64,000 nucleotides of DNA, from the NCBI GenBank assembly GCA_948146395.1, contig OX411549.1, positions 33,440,693 through 33,504,692 on the forward strand, given 5' to 3'. Under the pieces are notes generated by a model, which saw only the letters and a list, made by a program, of their open reading frames with translations, did not search any database and was not told the DNA's origin. This document shows positions 32,815-44,148 of the stretch, one piece after another. How positions within the stretch are numbered: position 1 is the stretch's first letter; each line of letters opens with the position of its first letter. This stretch comes from Fragum whitleyi. Its lineage: Eukaryota; Mollusca; Bivalvia; Cardiida; Cardiidae. Made by a program: the position numbers and the translations under genes.

Positions 32815-33774
32815 AACAAGGTGCTCACGAGAACTTTATAATCTTAAACTTCGGCATGGGCATCTATCGTCTGCGCCACCTGCTCTTCTTCCTAAACATC
32901 GTAATTGCAGCTTAAACGCTGAGTATTTTCGAGCTAATGCGTTAGATGATACCGTCTCAGATTGGTTTTTAACATCTTTCGATGCCTTGAATGGGCGTTT
33001 CAGTCGGCTTCATTTGGTCATTTCCTGATTTTTTATATCGCTTTGACTTAAATTCACATCTCATCGTGAAACATCTGAATGGTGAGATTCGGATATGCAG
33101 GCAAAAGCCTGTAAATGTACAGCTTTCTCACTGATTTTGTACGTGTGCAACCCAAAATGTCGTACCTGCTTATAAAGCCATATATACAATATTCCGGTCA
33201 TTAACCAATAACTTTGCCTTGTCTCTACAGAGACATAATCTCTTTAACTATATGTTCATTTTCTTTTGAAAAACATGAAAGCCAGGATTCAGATATAAAG
33301 TCATAACATCGAAATAGCAAGATCTTCGCACTTCTTCGCTGTTCGAATTAAGTGTCGTACCTAGAAAATGAATAAAGTCTGTAGATACGTTATTACGGTA
33401 ATCCGTCAACAGCTTGATTTTTTTCTACAAACCTCATTACTTTATTTCGAAAATTGACTTCGACTCTGTGACGTCATATAATTGCGACTTGATGACGTCA
33501 TCTTTTAATATCGATCCCCGCAATTCTGTAGAAAAATATTGCGCAGTTTTTTATTCAGGAACTATTGCCTTAGGCGAATAAAAGTGGATACCTAGTCCAA
33601 CATTCTTCTATGGAAGTAGTTCTTGAAATTTCCTCAAGATCGCTAGAGGCAAGGAATTCAATTTCCCGGCCTTAAAAGTGAGTATTTTTTCATAATATCC
33701 GAACAGAATGCCTTAACCTGAAATACAAAGACCCGTTCTTAAACTACGTTCTACCGTATCAGAATCATTGGTAA
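32815..33774. other. Intergenic with two CRE palindromes
   Basis: TGACGTCA stands at 33469-33476 and 33493-33500. No coding frame and no repeat match otherwise. Confidence 0.4.
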
Positions 33775-34110
33775 TATTATATTAAGGATATTGAATAAGT
33801 GGTCATTGAATACCGATTAAGGCAGAGTTTTGTTCTATTTAAGATGACAAGTTTAATGAATTCCATATTTAATGCCCCAAATTCGATATTCTATTTATAA
33901 TATGGCCCTAATTTTTGTGATTGAACGAGGGAATTGAGATATTCATCGATTCAAGTCATTCCGCATAACATATAACGTTGTTTGCAAAATGACGTCAGAA
34001 AATCTATTATGACGTCGTTTTCAAAAAATTGTGTCGTGTCCGTTCTTAGCTCATTTGCATAGTACTTCTACTAGTGATCTTGATATTTATTTGTGTCGTG
34101 TTACACAGCG
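33775..34110 (+). repeat. Element F, copy 1
   Basis: GGATATTGAATAAGTGGTCA, GAATACCGA, TATAATATGGCCCTAATTTT, TTTGCAAAATGACGTCAG and CTTAGCTCATTTGCATAG occur in this order. The same order and spacing recur at 36560-36910. It includes a TGACGTCA at 33990-33997. The element is upstream of element C in both copies. Confidence 0.65.
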
Positions 34111-34359
34111 CTTGAGCTACAATATTCCATTTAATTATTGTTGTTAAGGCCCGTACCATATTTTCGTGTTCAGCAAAATACTTACAAATACATGTAAATT
34201 TCAACCCGTCGAACCGGAGGCCAACTTTAAATCGTATCTCAAAAAAGATTAAAAGGCATGCATGATCTATCTTGTTTCTGAAAATCTAGAGATTGGGAAA
34301 AGTATTGGTTCTGGTCAGTCTGTAAAAAACTAAGGATCGATAATTCTCGCATATCCTAT

Positions 34360-35315
34360 TTATAGAGAATAGATGGTTGGTGACTTGATATGGAAAAGTT
34401 TATCGGGCAAGGTGTAGGAATTTATCTGGTGAGCCGGAGGCGAACCGGATAAATTCCGCAGCCGAGCCCGATAAATTTTTCCATCTCAAGTCACCAACCA
34501 TTTATTCTATTTATCCTGTTACAATCTTTTTCTAAAGTCTATTTTTTATTTATTTACGAAAATTAATCCGATCCCGATTTACAACTTCGATGTCGGCGAG
34601 TCCTCGTCATAAGGGTGAACGGGTGGAGGAGTTTGGGTGATCGCTTACGGCTTAAGAACTCGATAATTGAAAGGATTTCTAATGCTACAGCAAGAAAATA
34701 TTTAACAAAAGAAAACTGTAATACTTTCATACCTTAATGATTATGAAGGTGTTAATCGGGTGATTTTCGCAATCTCAAACGTCCTTTTTTCTCCTAAGTT
34801 TTTGTTGTCATGCAGCTAAAAGCGAATCTCAATTCAATGCCTTCCTTGCTCTAAATCGGAGGATGGACATAGATTGAGATCAGATGCAAAGCTACTATCT
34901 CCGAAATCCTCCTCATGCGAATAATATCTGCGTTGAATCCATTCAGCTAAATGTTTTAAAATCCTGACAGTTTTCGAGGTCGAATGTAAACACCGAGATA
35001 AGCTTCATCACACTTTTATAGATTACGTCATCAGTCATGTCCTACGTCATCGATATGGTCGCGACTTGATTTTAAAAATATATGAGAATCGAGTAAAATG
35101 TGTTTTATCAGAAATAGACACCCAAATTCAAAAGAAAAAAATGTTAGAGAGGACTGTTTTCAGGCCTTATAGCTGCAAAAAGAAGATCCAGCAGGTCACG
35201 TGACCAAGTGACATGATAAAGCTGTCACGTGATCAAGTGACCTGATATCAACAAGTTTATCATACCCCCTTTTATCAGGCAATATTTATAGCTAGTGACA
35301 GGATAAAGTCCTTTT
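34360..35315 (+). mobile_element. Element C, copy 1 (hairpin-headed, about 0.95 kb)
   Basis: The head is a palindrome of about 125 bp: GATGGTTGGTGACTTG ... GGAAAAGTTTATCGGGC ... GGTGAGCCGGAGGCGAACCG and back to CAAGTCACCAACCA at 34491-34502. The rest is unique sequence ending TCACGTGATCAAGTGACCTG, CAGGCAATATTTATAGC and GTGACAGGATAAA. No coding frame of note. Copies occur at 36930-37860 (reversed) and at 57951-58335 plus 60640-61150 (split by LINE-2). Recurrence of the same left and right boundaries shows a mobile unit of unknown class. Confidence 0.7.
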
Positions 35316-35530
35316 TCGCAAGACGCATCGAAACTTTCCGGTAAAAGAATTCATTATGGCCATTCTATCATACAATATTCAGTTTTTTTAATATTATAAA
35401 TTTTTTACCCTTCATTCAGAATAATCAAGCACACGCGAGCGTCCCAAGTGTGAAAGGCGCATTAGATACGTTTCCCGGAGTTGTGCAGGGTGTCGTCTAG
35501 GGCGTCACTTTTGCTTCAATATATTGAAAG

Positions 35531-35663
35531 CCGCCCCGCATTCTTGATGACTGAACGGTGCAAATTGTTTGTAAAAATACGCTGCTTTTCACGTGCAGTT
35601 TCTTGCAAAGCTGTTTTAAATTCGCAAACAGTTTGTACCGTTTTGTCATCCCGAATGCAGGGC
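35531..35663. mobile_element. Foldback MITE family B, copy 3
   Basis: Opens CCGCCCCGCATTCTTGATGA and closes TTGTCATCCCGAATGCAGGG. The arms share GTGCAAATTGTTTG and CAAACAGTTTGTACC. More worn than copies 2 and 5. Confidence 0.7.
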
Positions 35664-36134
35664 CGGGTAGATATCCGGGTGGACGTTTAATCAAAATGCT
35701 TTTTTGGGTGTCCCTTATATACGAAAATGTGCAAAAAGATAGTAACAGGCGCAAAAGAGGTGGGATAAGGCGCGAAAATGTGTAAAAAGGTGGGCTAACA
35801 TGATTTGCTCTTTTTAGCATCTTTAACACCATTTTGCGCCACAAATCACCTTTTTGCACCGTTTCGTATATAAGTTTTACCGATTTTTATTAAACGTCCT
35901 GTTGATATTGATTTTACCTGACGGGTCTCTTGCATTTCTTTTATTCACTTCTTCGTTGCACATGAACAATTAACAATGTACATGTATATGCTTGAAAAAT
36001 AATTGTAAAGCTATATTGGCCTACGTGTGCATTCACGCTAGCAAAACGTGCATTACTCACGATATTGCCTTACAATGGGCATTCTTCCAAATATTGTAAC
36101 TGACAATGCTTAAATGAGTTTTTGTTTGCTTGTC

Positions 36135-36425
36135 ATTCAACGCCGCTTTCAACATTGCATTTATTGCATTATTGCAGTTAAATCTCGACGGCTTGAGCAC
36201 CTTCCATTGGTGTCCTGCCGTTTCTCAGCCGAAATATCATTCAGGCCACCAGCTGCTATGTTCAATTGTTCGTACTTCTTTTCATAAGTCCATTGGTGGT
36301 TGACGCATGTCTCGTATCTCCATGACTTGATGTAAAAATGTCGAATGAAAGTTGACTGAGGTAGGAATCGAACTCGCAATTTTAGGATTGACGGCCCGCA
36401 CTTTACCGACTGCCTTCAAAGGACA
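36135..36425 (-). mobile_element. SINE-A relative, old copy
   Basis: On the minus strand a B box, GAGTTCGATTCCTACC, is followed by a diverged body and then GGTGCTCAAGCCGTCGAGA and GAAAGCGGCGTTGAATG. The central domain is only loosely like SINE-A. The A box is worn. Confidence 0.5.
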
Positions 36426-36559
36426 CGTCATCCTTAAATAAGAAAAGAACTACACGACTGACAAAAATAACTTGAGGCGACTTAAATGGGGGATTTGCAA
36501 ATGCCATCTCATAGCAACTTCATTCAAGTAATAAGAGAGGGAAAAAAAAGAAGATATGT

Positions 36560-36910
36560 TAATAGAGGATATTGAATGAGTGGTTATTGAATACCGAACT
36601 TATTAAACGAATCATCTAGAAACAGATAAAAAAGAGGCTTTGCCGAGTTTTTATATATTAATAGATGACTCGTTTAATAAATTCGGTATTTGATGGTCAC
36701 AAATTTGATTTTCTATTTATTATATGACCCGAATTTTGGTGAAAAAACGAGAAAATTACGATATTTATCGGTTCATGTTGTTACGCGAAACATAACGCCG
36801 TTTGCAAAATGACGTCAGCAGATCCATTTTGACGTCATTTTCCTAACAAAAGTATAACACTGTTCTTCGTTCTTAGCTCATTAGCATAGTTATTCTACTA
36901 GTGTAATAGC
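36560..36910 (+). repeat. Element F, copy 2
   Basis: Same word order as 33775-34110: GGATATTGAATGAGTGGTTA, GAATACCGA, TTTGCAAAATGACGTCAG and CTTAGCTCATTAGCATAG. TGACGTCA occurs twice, at 36810-36817 and 36830-36837. Inside it a stretch (TTAATAAATTCGGTATT) inverts the ACCGAACTTATTAA near its start, giving a local hairpin. Confidence 0.65.
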
Positions 36911-36929
36911 AATCGTGTTTAATCCTGTC

Positions 36930-37860
36930 ACAAGCTATAAATATTGCCTGTTAAAAGGGGGTATGATAAACTTGTTGATATCAGGTCATTTGATCACGTG
37001 ACAGCTTTATCATATCACTTGGTCACGTGGCCTGCCGGATCTTCTTTTTGCGGATATTAGGTCTAAACAGTCCTCTCCAATATTTATTTCTTTTGAATTT
37101 GAGTGCCTTTTTCTGATAAAAAATATTTCACTCGATTCTCATATGTTTTTAAAATCAAATCGCGACCAAATCGATGACGTAGGACATGACTGATGACGTA
37201 TCTATGAAATTGCGACGAAGCTTATCTCGGTGTTAACATTCGACCTCGAAAACTGTCAGGATTTTAAAACATTCATCTGAATGGATTTAACGCAGAATTA
37301 TTCGACCGAGGAGGATTTCGGAGATAGTAGTTTTGCATCTGATCTCAATCTATGTCCATCCTCTGATTAAGAGCAAGGAAGGCATTGAATTGATTTGCTT
37401 TTAGCTGCATTACACCAAAACTTAGGGGGAAAAAAGGACGCTTGAAATTGCGAAAATCACCCGGTTCATATCTTCTTAATCATTATAAGGTATGTACGTA
37501 TTACTCAAGTTTTCTTTTGTTAAATATTTTCTTGCTACAGCATTAGAAATCCTCGAGAAGCGATCATCCCACCTCTTCCACCCATTCACCCATATGATGA
37601 GGACTCGCCGAGTATCGGAGTCGTAAATCGGCATCAGATTAAATTTACGTAAATGAATAACCAATAGACATGAAAAAAAGCGGTAAAAAAGATTGTAACA
37701 GGATAAATAGAATAGATGATAGGTGACTTGAGATGGAAAGTTTATCGGGCTCGGCTTCGGAATTTATCCGGTTCGCCTCCGGCTCACCAGATAAATTCCT
37801 ACGCCTTGCCCGATAAACTTTTCCATCTCAAGTCACCAACCATCTATTCATAATTCTGTA
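36930..37860 (-). mobile_element. Element C, copy 2 (reversed)
   Basis: Begins TCCTGTCACAAGCTATAAAT (the inverse of the copy 1 right end) and finishes with the hairpin head (37720-37850), whose arms contain GGTTCGCCTCCGGCTCACC. It faces copy 1 across 1.6 kb of DNA, so the 34.3-37.9 kb region is a large imperfect inverted duplication. Confidence 0.7.
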
Positions 37861-37996
37861 TATATCAAAAGTATTCAACGGGGTTATTTCACCCTGGCAA
37901 CGTAGGTCAAGTACGGGTTCAGGTTGAAGTTCTTGGAAATACTATTTTAACCGTTTGAGCTACGAGATTCTGTGTTTCTTAATCTCTCTGTATGCT

Positions 37997-38413
37997 ACAG
38001 TTAATAACATGGTAAAATTGACACGGTGTGTGATTTTTGTAATGAATGGGTGCGATGAATGAGTTTTGAGTGAAATTAAGGGAGGTAGCCCAATATAGCT
38101 AATTTTGTTCAAGATAAACAAAATTAGCGATATCTATTATCTCCCATTAATAACATATGCATACATGTTCTATAGATAGCTTCCTGAATCTTCAAGAACC
38201 AATCAGACGCTTTCACTTTCAAATATGTCAGTGAAATCGTGGATTTTACTAGCTATTTTCATTTTGAATATTGTTGTTGATATTTTTAAGTGATTTTGGA
38301 GCGTTGTTGAATGGTTTAATTGAGTGTTAGGAATTAAAAAATGGAGAGTTGAGTTAGCGATTAAGAATGGTTTTGATTTGGGTAAATGTCAATTTCACGG
38401 TGTTATCAATTAA
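37997..38413 (+). mobile_element. MITE family A, copy 6 (complete)
   Basis: ACAGTTAATAACATGGTAAA opens and CAATTTCACGGTGTTATCAA closes. It has the intact inner hairpin (ATTTTGTTCAAGATAAACAAAAT, shown here as two short halves) and the AAGAACCAATCAGACGCTTT word that is disrupted in copy 5. Confidence 0.75.
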
Positions 38414-38880
38414 CTTTAGATTGGTGGTCCTGAGGTCTGAAGGTTCAAGTCTCGTCGCCGTCGCGCATGTTTATGTGCAAGAAACGAAAAGCCAGCTTAA
38501 TCAACGTATTTTGTCATAGGATGTCGGGGATTGAAATAAAGAAAAAGATAGGGTTTTTTTAAAAAAAGAGACCGGAATTTTAATTGTGATCTGCGATACT
38601 TTTGTTGACGCGCGTCGTAACGTCAAAACGCTGCACATAAGCCTATAAGCCTATTACGGCATGATTTAGGTCTCCCATCATTGCGTGCTTTTTATTCTCG
38701 TACTACGTCATCATACAGAATCATCGTGCAACAAGCAAATTGTTGGATAATATGTTTGAAAATCACTGTATCGTCCTAGGGATTCGTTATGCCTTTATCA
38801 TGCATTCACTTTACATGAAATAACATGAATTCCTCAAATCATCATGAACACTAATATATTTTGCGTTTACAATAAATATC
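38414..38880. other. Intergenic with a B-box-like word
   Basis: GAAGGTTCAAGTCTCGTC near 38440 could be a SINE head relic. Nothing else was identified. Confidence 0.3.
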
Positions 38881-39116
38881 ATTGTGATATTGATAAGGTG
38901 AATGTTTTTTGGATGATTTAGGAATGAAATTCAATGAGTGTGTGGAGCGAGTTTTGAGTGAATTTAATGGGAGGTAACCCAATATCGCAAATTTTGTTCA
39001 GGATGAACAAAATTAGCGATGTTTATTTTATTTTAATAAGATATGCATAAAAGTTCTTTAAATACCTTCCAATTTTTTCAAGATCCAATCAGACGCTTAA
39101 AATTTCAATTTTGTCA

Positions 39117-41389
39117 TTAAGGAGGGCCGTTACAGTTTCGGGGGATTTCCAGATATCCGCGAAACAGATGTATGTTTTAGAGCATTCATATGCACAGATA
39201 TATTGAAAATATCAACATAGCTTTCCACGCATATTTTGAAAATATTTACATTTTTCTTAAGGTGGCCATGTTTTCGAAAATATCAAAGAAAACTGTTAAT
39301 TACACCGACCAATCACAATGCTGGTGTGCTAAATTAACATATATTTATAGCCATAGATATGGGAAACATAAAAATATAATGAACTTTCTAGTAAGGGCAT
39401 AAATAGGTGACAAGTGGACATTTTGCTTTAAATGCTCCTCAAAGATAAAAAGTGAATATTTTTTTTGAAGGTAAAAAAAAGCAAACACTTATATTAAATA
39501 AACTGGAAATATGTCAATAGAAAATTAGCCCAACTATCGTACAACTGAAATTAATAAAGAAAAGTATATGTATCCAGACACTTTTAGTCAATTTCATAAG
39601 TTTGAAATACAGTACCCCCCATAATTTACTACTCTAATTTGATTTTATCCATGCATTGTTACGTCCCCTGATTTCTCAATCAACAATAAAATCCATTTGT
39701 ATTTTTGATGCACTTGGTTACGCCTATTGCAGTTGTAGGATTTCTGTAACGGGGTTTAAAGTACAATTAAGGGGGGAGGGGTAGTTATTTCACATCATTA
39801 CCAAAGTTTTGCCGAATTACCCAGTGAAAGACTGAACACCCCATTCCCTCTGGATCCGCCACATGCACAGCCATTATCCTGATCAAAACACGAGGTTTTC
39901 CTCCATGAATTCATTTTCTATATGAGGCAATTACATATAGAAATAATATGTCATTTCAGTTGCCACGGAAGATAAGATGATTTATTACTCGATTGAAACA
40001 AAAAAGAAAGAAAACACGACTTTCGATTGATTTTAATGATTTTAGAATTCTGTGATTATGTTGATCATTTTAACCTAATTTATCTTACAATGGTTTGGAA
40101 ACAAATTCCTAAATTTTCCACTGATCCCTCTTGATTCCGTGGATTACAGAAGAGTTCAACAGTCTCAGGGCCAAATAAAGGAATAAGTACAATCGCCGGT
40201 ATTTATACCCGATCTCGGGACTTCATGGTCAAGGAGCAGACGCAGTAACTCTCGAATACATACGCTCTTCGAATAATACGAAAGCTTTTTGAAACCATTG
40301 CTTATTGAAATATTCAATGTTGGCAAAGCTATTGATGGAATATTATTTCACTCCTACAAACACCCATAAACGGAATCAAATAAAGATGAACATTTAGAAA
40401 GAAGAAATGATTTTTTTTAAGGGTTGAAATTGTCTTTTTTCTACGTTGTCTCCTTTTCCGTTTTTACAACGTGTAACATACGTAATGAATGGGATCTTTA
40501 AAGGCAAAAGAAACATATCATTTTGAAAATCTATAAAAAGAATAGTGAAAAACGAACAGACAGTTAACAGTGCAGAAAAGTAAACTGAAAAGTAGAGAAA
40601 TCGCATCCAAGTGGCAAAATCTTATTATTTTGGGATATGATTCGTCATCCCGTATCAGTTTTTACCGAAGTCGTAAATGAAAAAGCATATTTTTTCTCCT
40701 TTTCAAGCAATGTTCAAATAACTGAAAGATGACTACCTTTTATTAGCATCCATTATATGATAGTTTTATACTTACAACGATATGACCCGAACTCAAACAT
40801 TCCCTTTCGGTGATGAAGAGACCGTGACAGCCCTGCATTCAGGACAACATAGCGAATTAAACGATTAGCTCATTCACATGCGAGTAATGCAGGGTATGAA
40901 TAGCAAAAATGTTTGCTCCGTTTTGTCATCCTGAATGCATGGCTTGTGATAGGTCTATTAACGTCGTCCGTACTTCGTTGGAATAACGAAGCACAAGTAT
41001 GAAACACTCATTAGATATACTTTACACGGTAATGCAGACTACCATTTTTAGGATGATCGTTTGTGATTCGTTATTCTGAACGCATGACCGGATTTCTTTT
41101 TGTCCCTCGTAACAATTGCCAAATCCTGCAGTTCAGGATGCAAAAACATTTGCAAACGTTTAGAAAGTGAACCTTTCTTAGCAGTCGTATATTTCTGAAA
41201 TGTTTCGCGAACGTTTTTATTTTGAATTCAGACCAATCCTGCGTGTAGGCTGACAAAATTACGATTGTTTGAAAAAAAAGCCTTCCACTATGCACGCGCA
41301 ACTTCATTTAAAGTTGATTTTTACAAGGCCCCCTCACAATTTTTTTTCTAGGCGAGTTGTCTCCCCAAAACTGTAACGTCCCACCTTAA
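39117..41389. mobile_element. TTAAGG-ended TIR element, 2.27 kb, inside MITE A
   Basis: TTAAGGAGGGCCGTTACAGT at 39117 is matched, inverted, by TTAAGGTGGGACGTTACAGT ending at 41389. The inverted repeats extend about 27 bp to (T/C)GGGG with few mismatches. The interior has no long frame and includes a family B copy at 40828. TTAA at both ends fits insertion at TTAA or simply a shared terminal word. A single related end, TTAAGGTGAGTGGACCGTTA, sits alone at 62496. Confidence 0.7.
40828..40944. mobile_element. Foldback MITE family B, copy 4
   Basis: Opens CAGCCCTGCATTCAGGACAA, closes GTCATCCTGAATGCATGGCT. Its arms are shorter than in copies 2 and 5 and the loop differs. It lies within the TTAAGG element, a third level of nesting (B in TTAAGG element in A). 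Confidence 0.65.
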
Positions 41390-41771
41390 GATCGCGATTT
41401 GGTTCTTGCTTATTTCATTTTGAAGGTAGTTGTTAATCTTATATTTTTCAATAGTTTTGAGCGTTTTTAATTTGTTTAAGTGAGTGTATTGAATGAATGA
41501 TTGAGCGCTGAGTGAGCGATTTAGAATGGTCTTGATTGAGATGAATGTCAATTGCACGATGTTACTAACTGTATTAGCTATAACTCAATATATTAAAGAA
41601 AACCACAAAATAACCTTCCTACACAAACAAATTTCCATTCATTGAATATTCCGCTCACGTCGGGTAATGCAGTGTCAATCTTTATTATTTCCATTATCAT
41701 GTGAATGAGAAATGGGGCAGTTTGTTTACGACAAATCATGGAAAGAGAAAACTACTCGCCAGCTCGTGTGA

Positions 41772-42186
41772 AATGCGTTGAGACCGCTGTCGTTGCGTAG
41801 CCCGTCAAACTCCCAAACTTTGGCTCCGGGATCGATCCCTGACGGTGACACATATCCTTCAAATATTTTGTCTTCCAGCAATGGGTGGATGAACGTAAGC
41901 CTATGTGGGATGAGCATCAGGGTCCGAGGTTAAAAAACTTTTCTCATTCTCAATTCAAAATCTTCTCAAATTTCGATTTGAAATTATAGCCTCAATTCTG
42001 TTTTAATACTCTTTTTTAATGTATAAACATAAAAGATAATATTAATAAGTTGTTATAAATAACAACTTATTAATATTATCTTTTATCTTTATACATTTAT
42101 TTAAATCTTAAAATTGAGAAAACTCTCAGTTGAGTCTGAGAAAGTGTTATAACCTCGGGCCCTGGAGGCTTGGAAAGACTGGTTAT
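41772..42186 (+). mobile_element. SINE-A relative split by a palindromic MITE
   Basis: The first part has a B-box-like GGGATCGATCCCTGACGG and then TTGTCTTCCAGCAATGGGTG and GTAAGCCTATGTGGGATGA. After the insertion at 41918-42164 the SINE continues with GAGGCTTGGAAAGACTGG, equivalent to GGAGGCTAGGAAAGGATG of other copies. Confidence 0.65.
41918..42164. mobile_element. Fully palindromic hairpin MITE, about 247 bp
   Basis: Opens CAGGGTCCGAGGTTA and closes TAACCTCGGGCCCTG, then folds all the way in. The centre is a perfect inverted repeat with arms of about 36 bp (ATAAAAGATAATATTAATAA) around TATAAATA at 42055. CAGGG ends are similar to hAT-type termini. No frame. An 8-bp target duplication was not clear. 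Confidence 0.75.
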
Positions 42187-42617
42187 AGTTTGGAAGATCG
42201 TGAAATTGACGAGTTGAATGATATCTCAATGATTTTGGAATGAAATTGAGTGAGTGTGTGGAGCGAGTTTTAAATGATTTTCAAGGGAGTTATAACAATA
42301 TCGCTAATTTTTGTCGAATAAGACAAAATAAGCGATAATTTCTTACTCGATTTTATACGAGAATCTACGTACTTTTTGTGCCTTCACGGATATATCATGC
42401 GCTTAAAAATAACAATTGCTGAGGTTATGTGGATTTATTTGATAAATATCAATTAAATGTATATCGTTTTGAACGAATTGAAGCGTTTTTGAACAATTTC
42501 GCAGCGTTTTTTGAGTAAATTGCGTGTCTGGTTTGAATACATTCAAATGGAACGTTAAGCGAGATATATAGAATGATTTTGATCGGGTTAAATGTCAATT
42601 TCACTTTTTTAACTAAT
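42187..42617 (+). mobile_element. MITE family A, copy 8
   Basis: GATCGTGAAATTGACGAG starts it, and GGTTAAATGTCAATTTCAC ends it. The inner hairpin is TCGCTAATTTTTGTCGAATA turning into GACAAAATAAGCGA. It abuts the SINE relic directly. Confidence 0.65.
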
Positions 42618-43634
42618 TATCCACGAAAAGGACTCTCTTCAAAAAAATTCTTTGACACCTTTCAAAAATAGAATTTTCTTAAATATGACGAAAAATCGAA
42701 TGCTATTGGTTGTTTTATTAACAGTAATTGCAACTCAAGAAATTCACGCGATTTGCGTACATTTCCTGATGGCGATTCTGCATATCGACGTCAACGTCAA
42801 ATTACGGTAAATCTTCCGTTTTTTAAATAGCACGTGTACTCTCAGATTCATTCGAGAGTCCCGAAAGTTCTTCATTGTGTTCTGAATGAAATACCTTTCC
42901 TTTTTCGCTTTTGATTTGCAGGGATTTGAAATTTAAAATGGTTAAATGTACGAAGGAACAACGTCATGATGGTTTAGTTCGATCATAAGGCAGGCTTCAT
43001 ACGAAAAGCTGTTGTAAAAGACTTTATTGTTTCGGGACCAGCCATGTCCAACAACTGGCACAAGTTTTACGCAACTCACTCCATTATATATAGAGCTAGA
43101 AAAGCATCATGATACGTAAAAACAATGTTCGTCCAGCATGGCGAATAACGTAACGATATTTGGGTTAATTCTCTCTTACTGCAACTTCCAACACAAATTT
43201 AATCTCTACACGGCGTAAAATCTCTGGACAAAAAGTGTTCAACCAATTGTGAGCGGCCATACTTGCAATAGTTCGACGTAACGATCTCATTTGACGTCAC
43301 CATTGTAAACCTTTGACAGAAAATCAGAAATTCGGATTTAATTAAAAAAAAGATGCATTGACTTCACCTTCCTCGATTTATATTTCATACGGAAAAGATA
43401 TTTTTATCGAAGTTAAAATTTGTTTTAATGTCAACGAACTTTTTTTTGAAAAGTATACGTTTTCTTCGAGTTTTGATATTCCTCGAAATAGTTGATTTTT
43501 CGTTCATTTCGCAAATAAGAATTGAAGGCCCGAACCGGAAGAATCGTTCGTTTGAGCTAACAATATAACGTAAATACAGCTCCATTGGTATTATTATCAA
43601 TGACGTCCAGGTTAAGCAGTTTTGAGGATATATA
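42618..43634. other. Intergenic, nothing identified
   Basis: No coding frame and no repeat match. The CGTCAACGTCAA words at about 42790 are isolated. Confidence 0.35.
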
Positions 43635-43838
43635 TGTGACCGTCATGCGAAAAAGGGCCATCTTGGTAGTGCGTTTTCGCAAAGTGCATATTTTCTAAAT
43701 CTAGAATGATCAATCTACCATGCAGTGAAAGAGTTTTTGAAATGCGACCTCTGGTTGAACTTTGCCGGACCCAATCTCTTTTTCAAATATCTATTTTACA
43801 GAGTTCCCAGATGGTCCCTTTTTGCCGGACGGGTCACA
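43635..43838. mobile_element. MITE family D, copy 1 (about 204 bp)
   Basis: TGTGACCGTCATGCGAAAAA opens it, and CAGATGGTCCCTTTTTGCCG with GACGGGTCACA closes it. The interior has TCTAGAATGATCAATCTACC and TTTGAAATGCGACCTCTGG, shared with the copy at 51092. Lone right ends of this type occur near 30439, 48200 and 63568. Confidence 0.7.
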
Positions 43839-44148
43839 TATAATATATTTACCCACTTTTTTAGACAGACAGCATAGACATGTATACATTTAATAGCTAG
43901 ATATTCGGTAGGTTGTGGTAAGTCAAAGATGAAATTTTCACTTGTGCAAGGCTCGTTAATCTCTGTGGGCTTATGATGCATTAATAAAACACACGCGTTA
44001 ACGATGATTGTCGACAAACTTTTGACAGAATCCAATAAATAAAAAAACAGTAAACTAGCCCAATTGCGTCACGGCTAAACCACCTCCTTACAGGTCAACA
44101 ATATCGCAAAATATGCCATGCTGACACGCTTTGATGAGTCAAACGAAG
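43839..44148. other. Intergenic, nothing identified
   Basis: No gene or repeat match. Confidence 0.3.

Larger units (their letters stand above)
38881..41573 (+). mobile_element. MITE family A, copy 7, split by a TTAAGG element
   Basis: Left part 38881-39116 runs to the CAATCAGACGCTTAAAATTTC word. Right part 41390-41573 resumes with TTATTTCATTTTGAAGG and ends CGATGTTACTAACTGTA. The insert between them is described separately. The family's normal sequence, GTCAGTGAAATC, lies across the junction. Confidence 0.75.
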
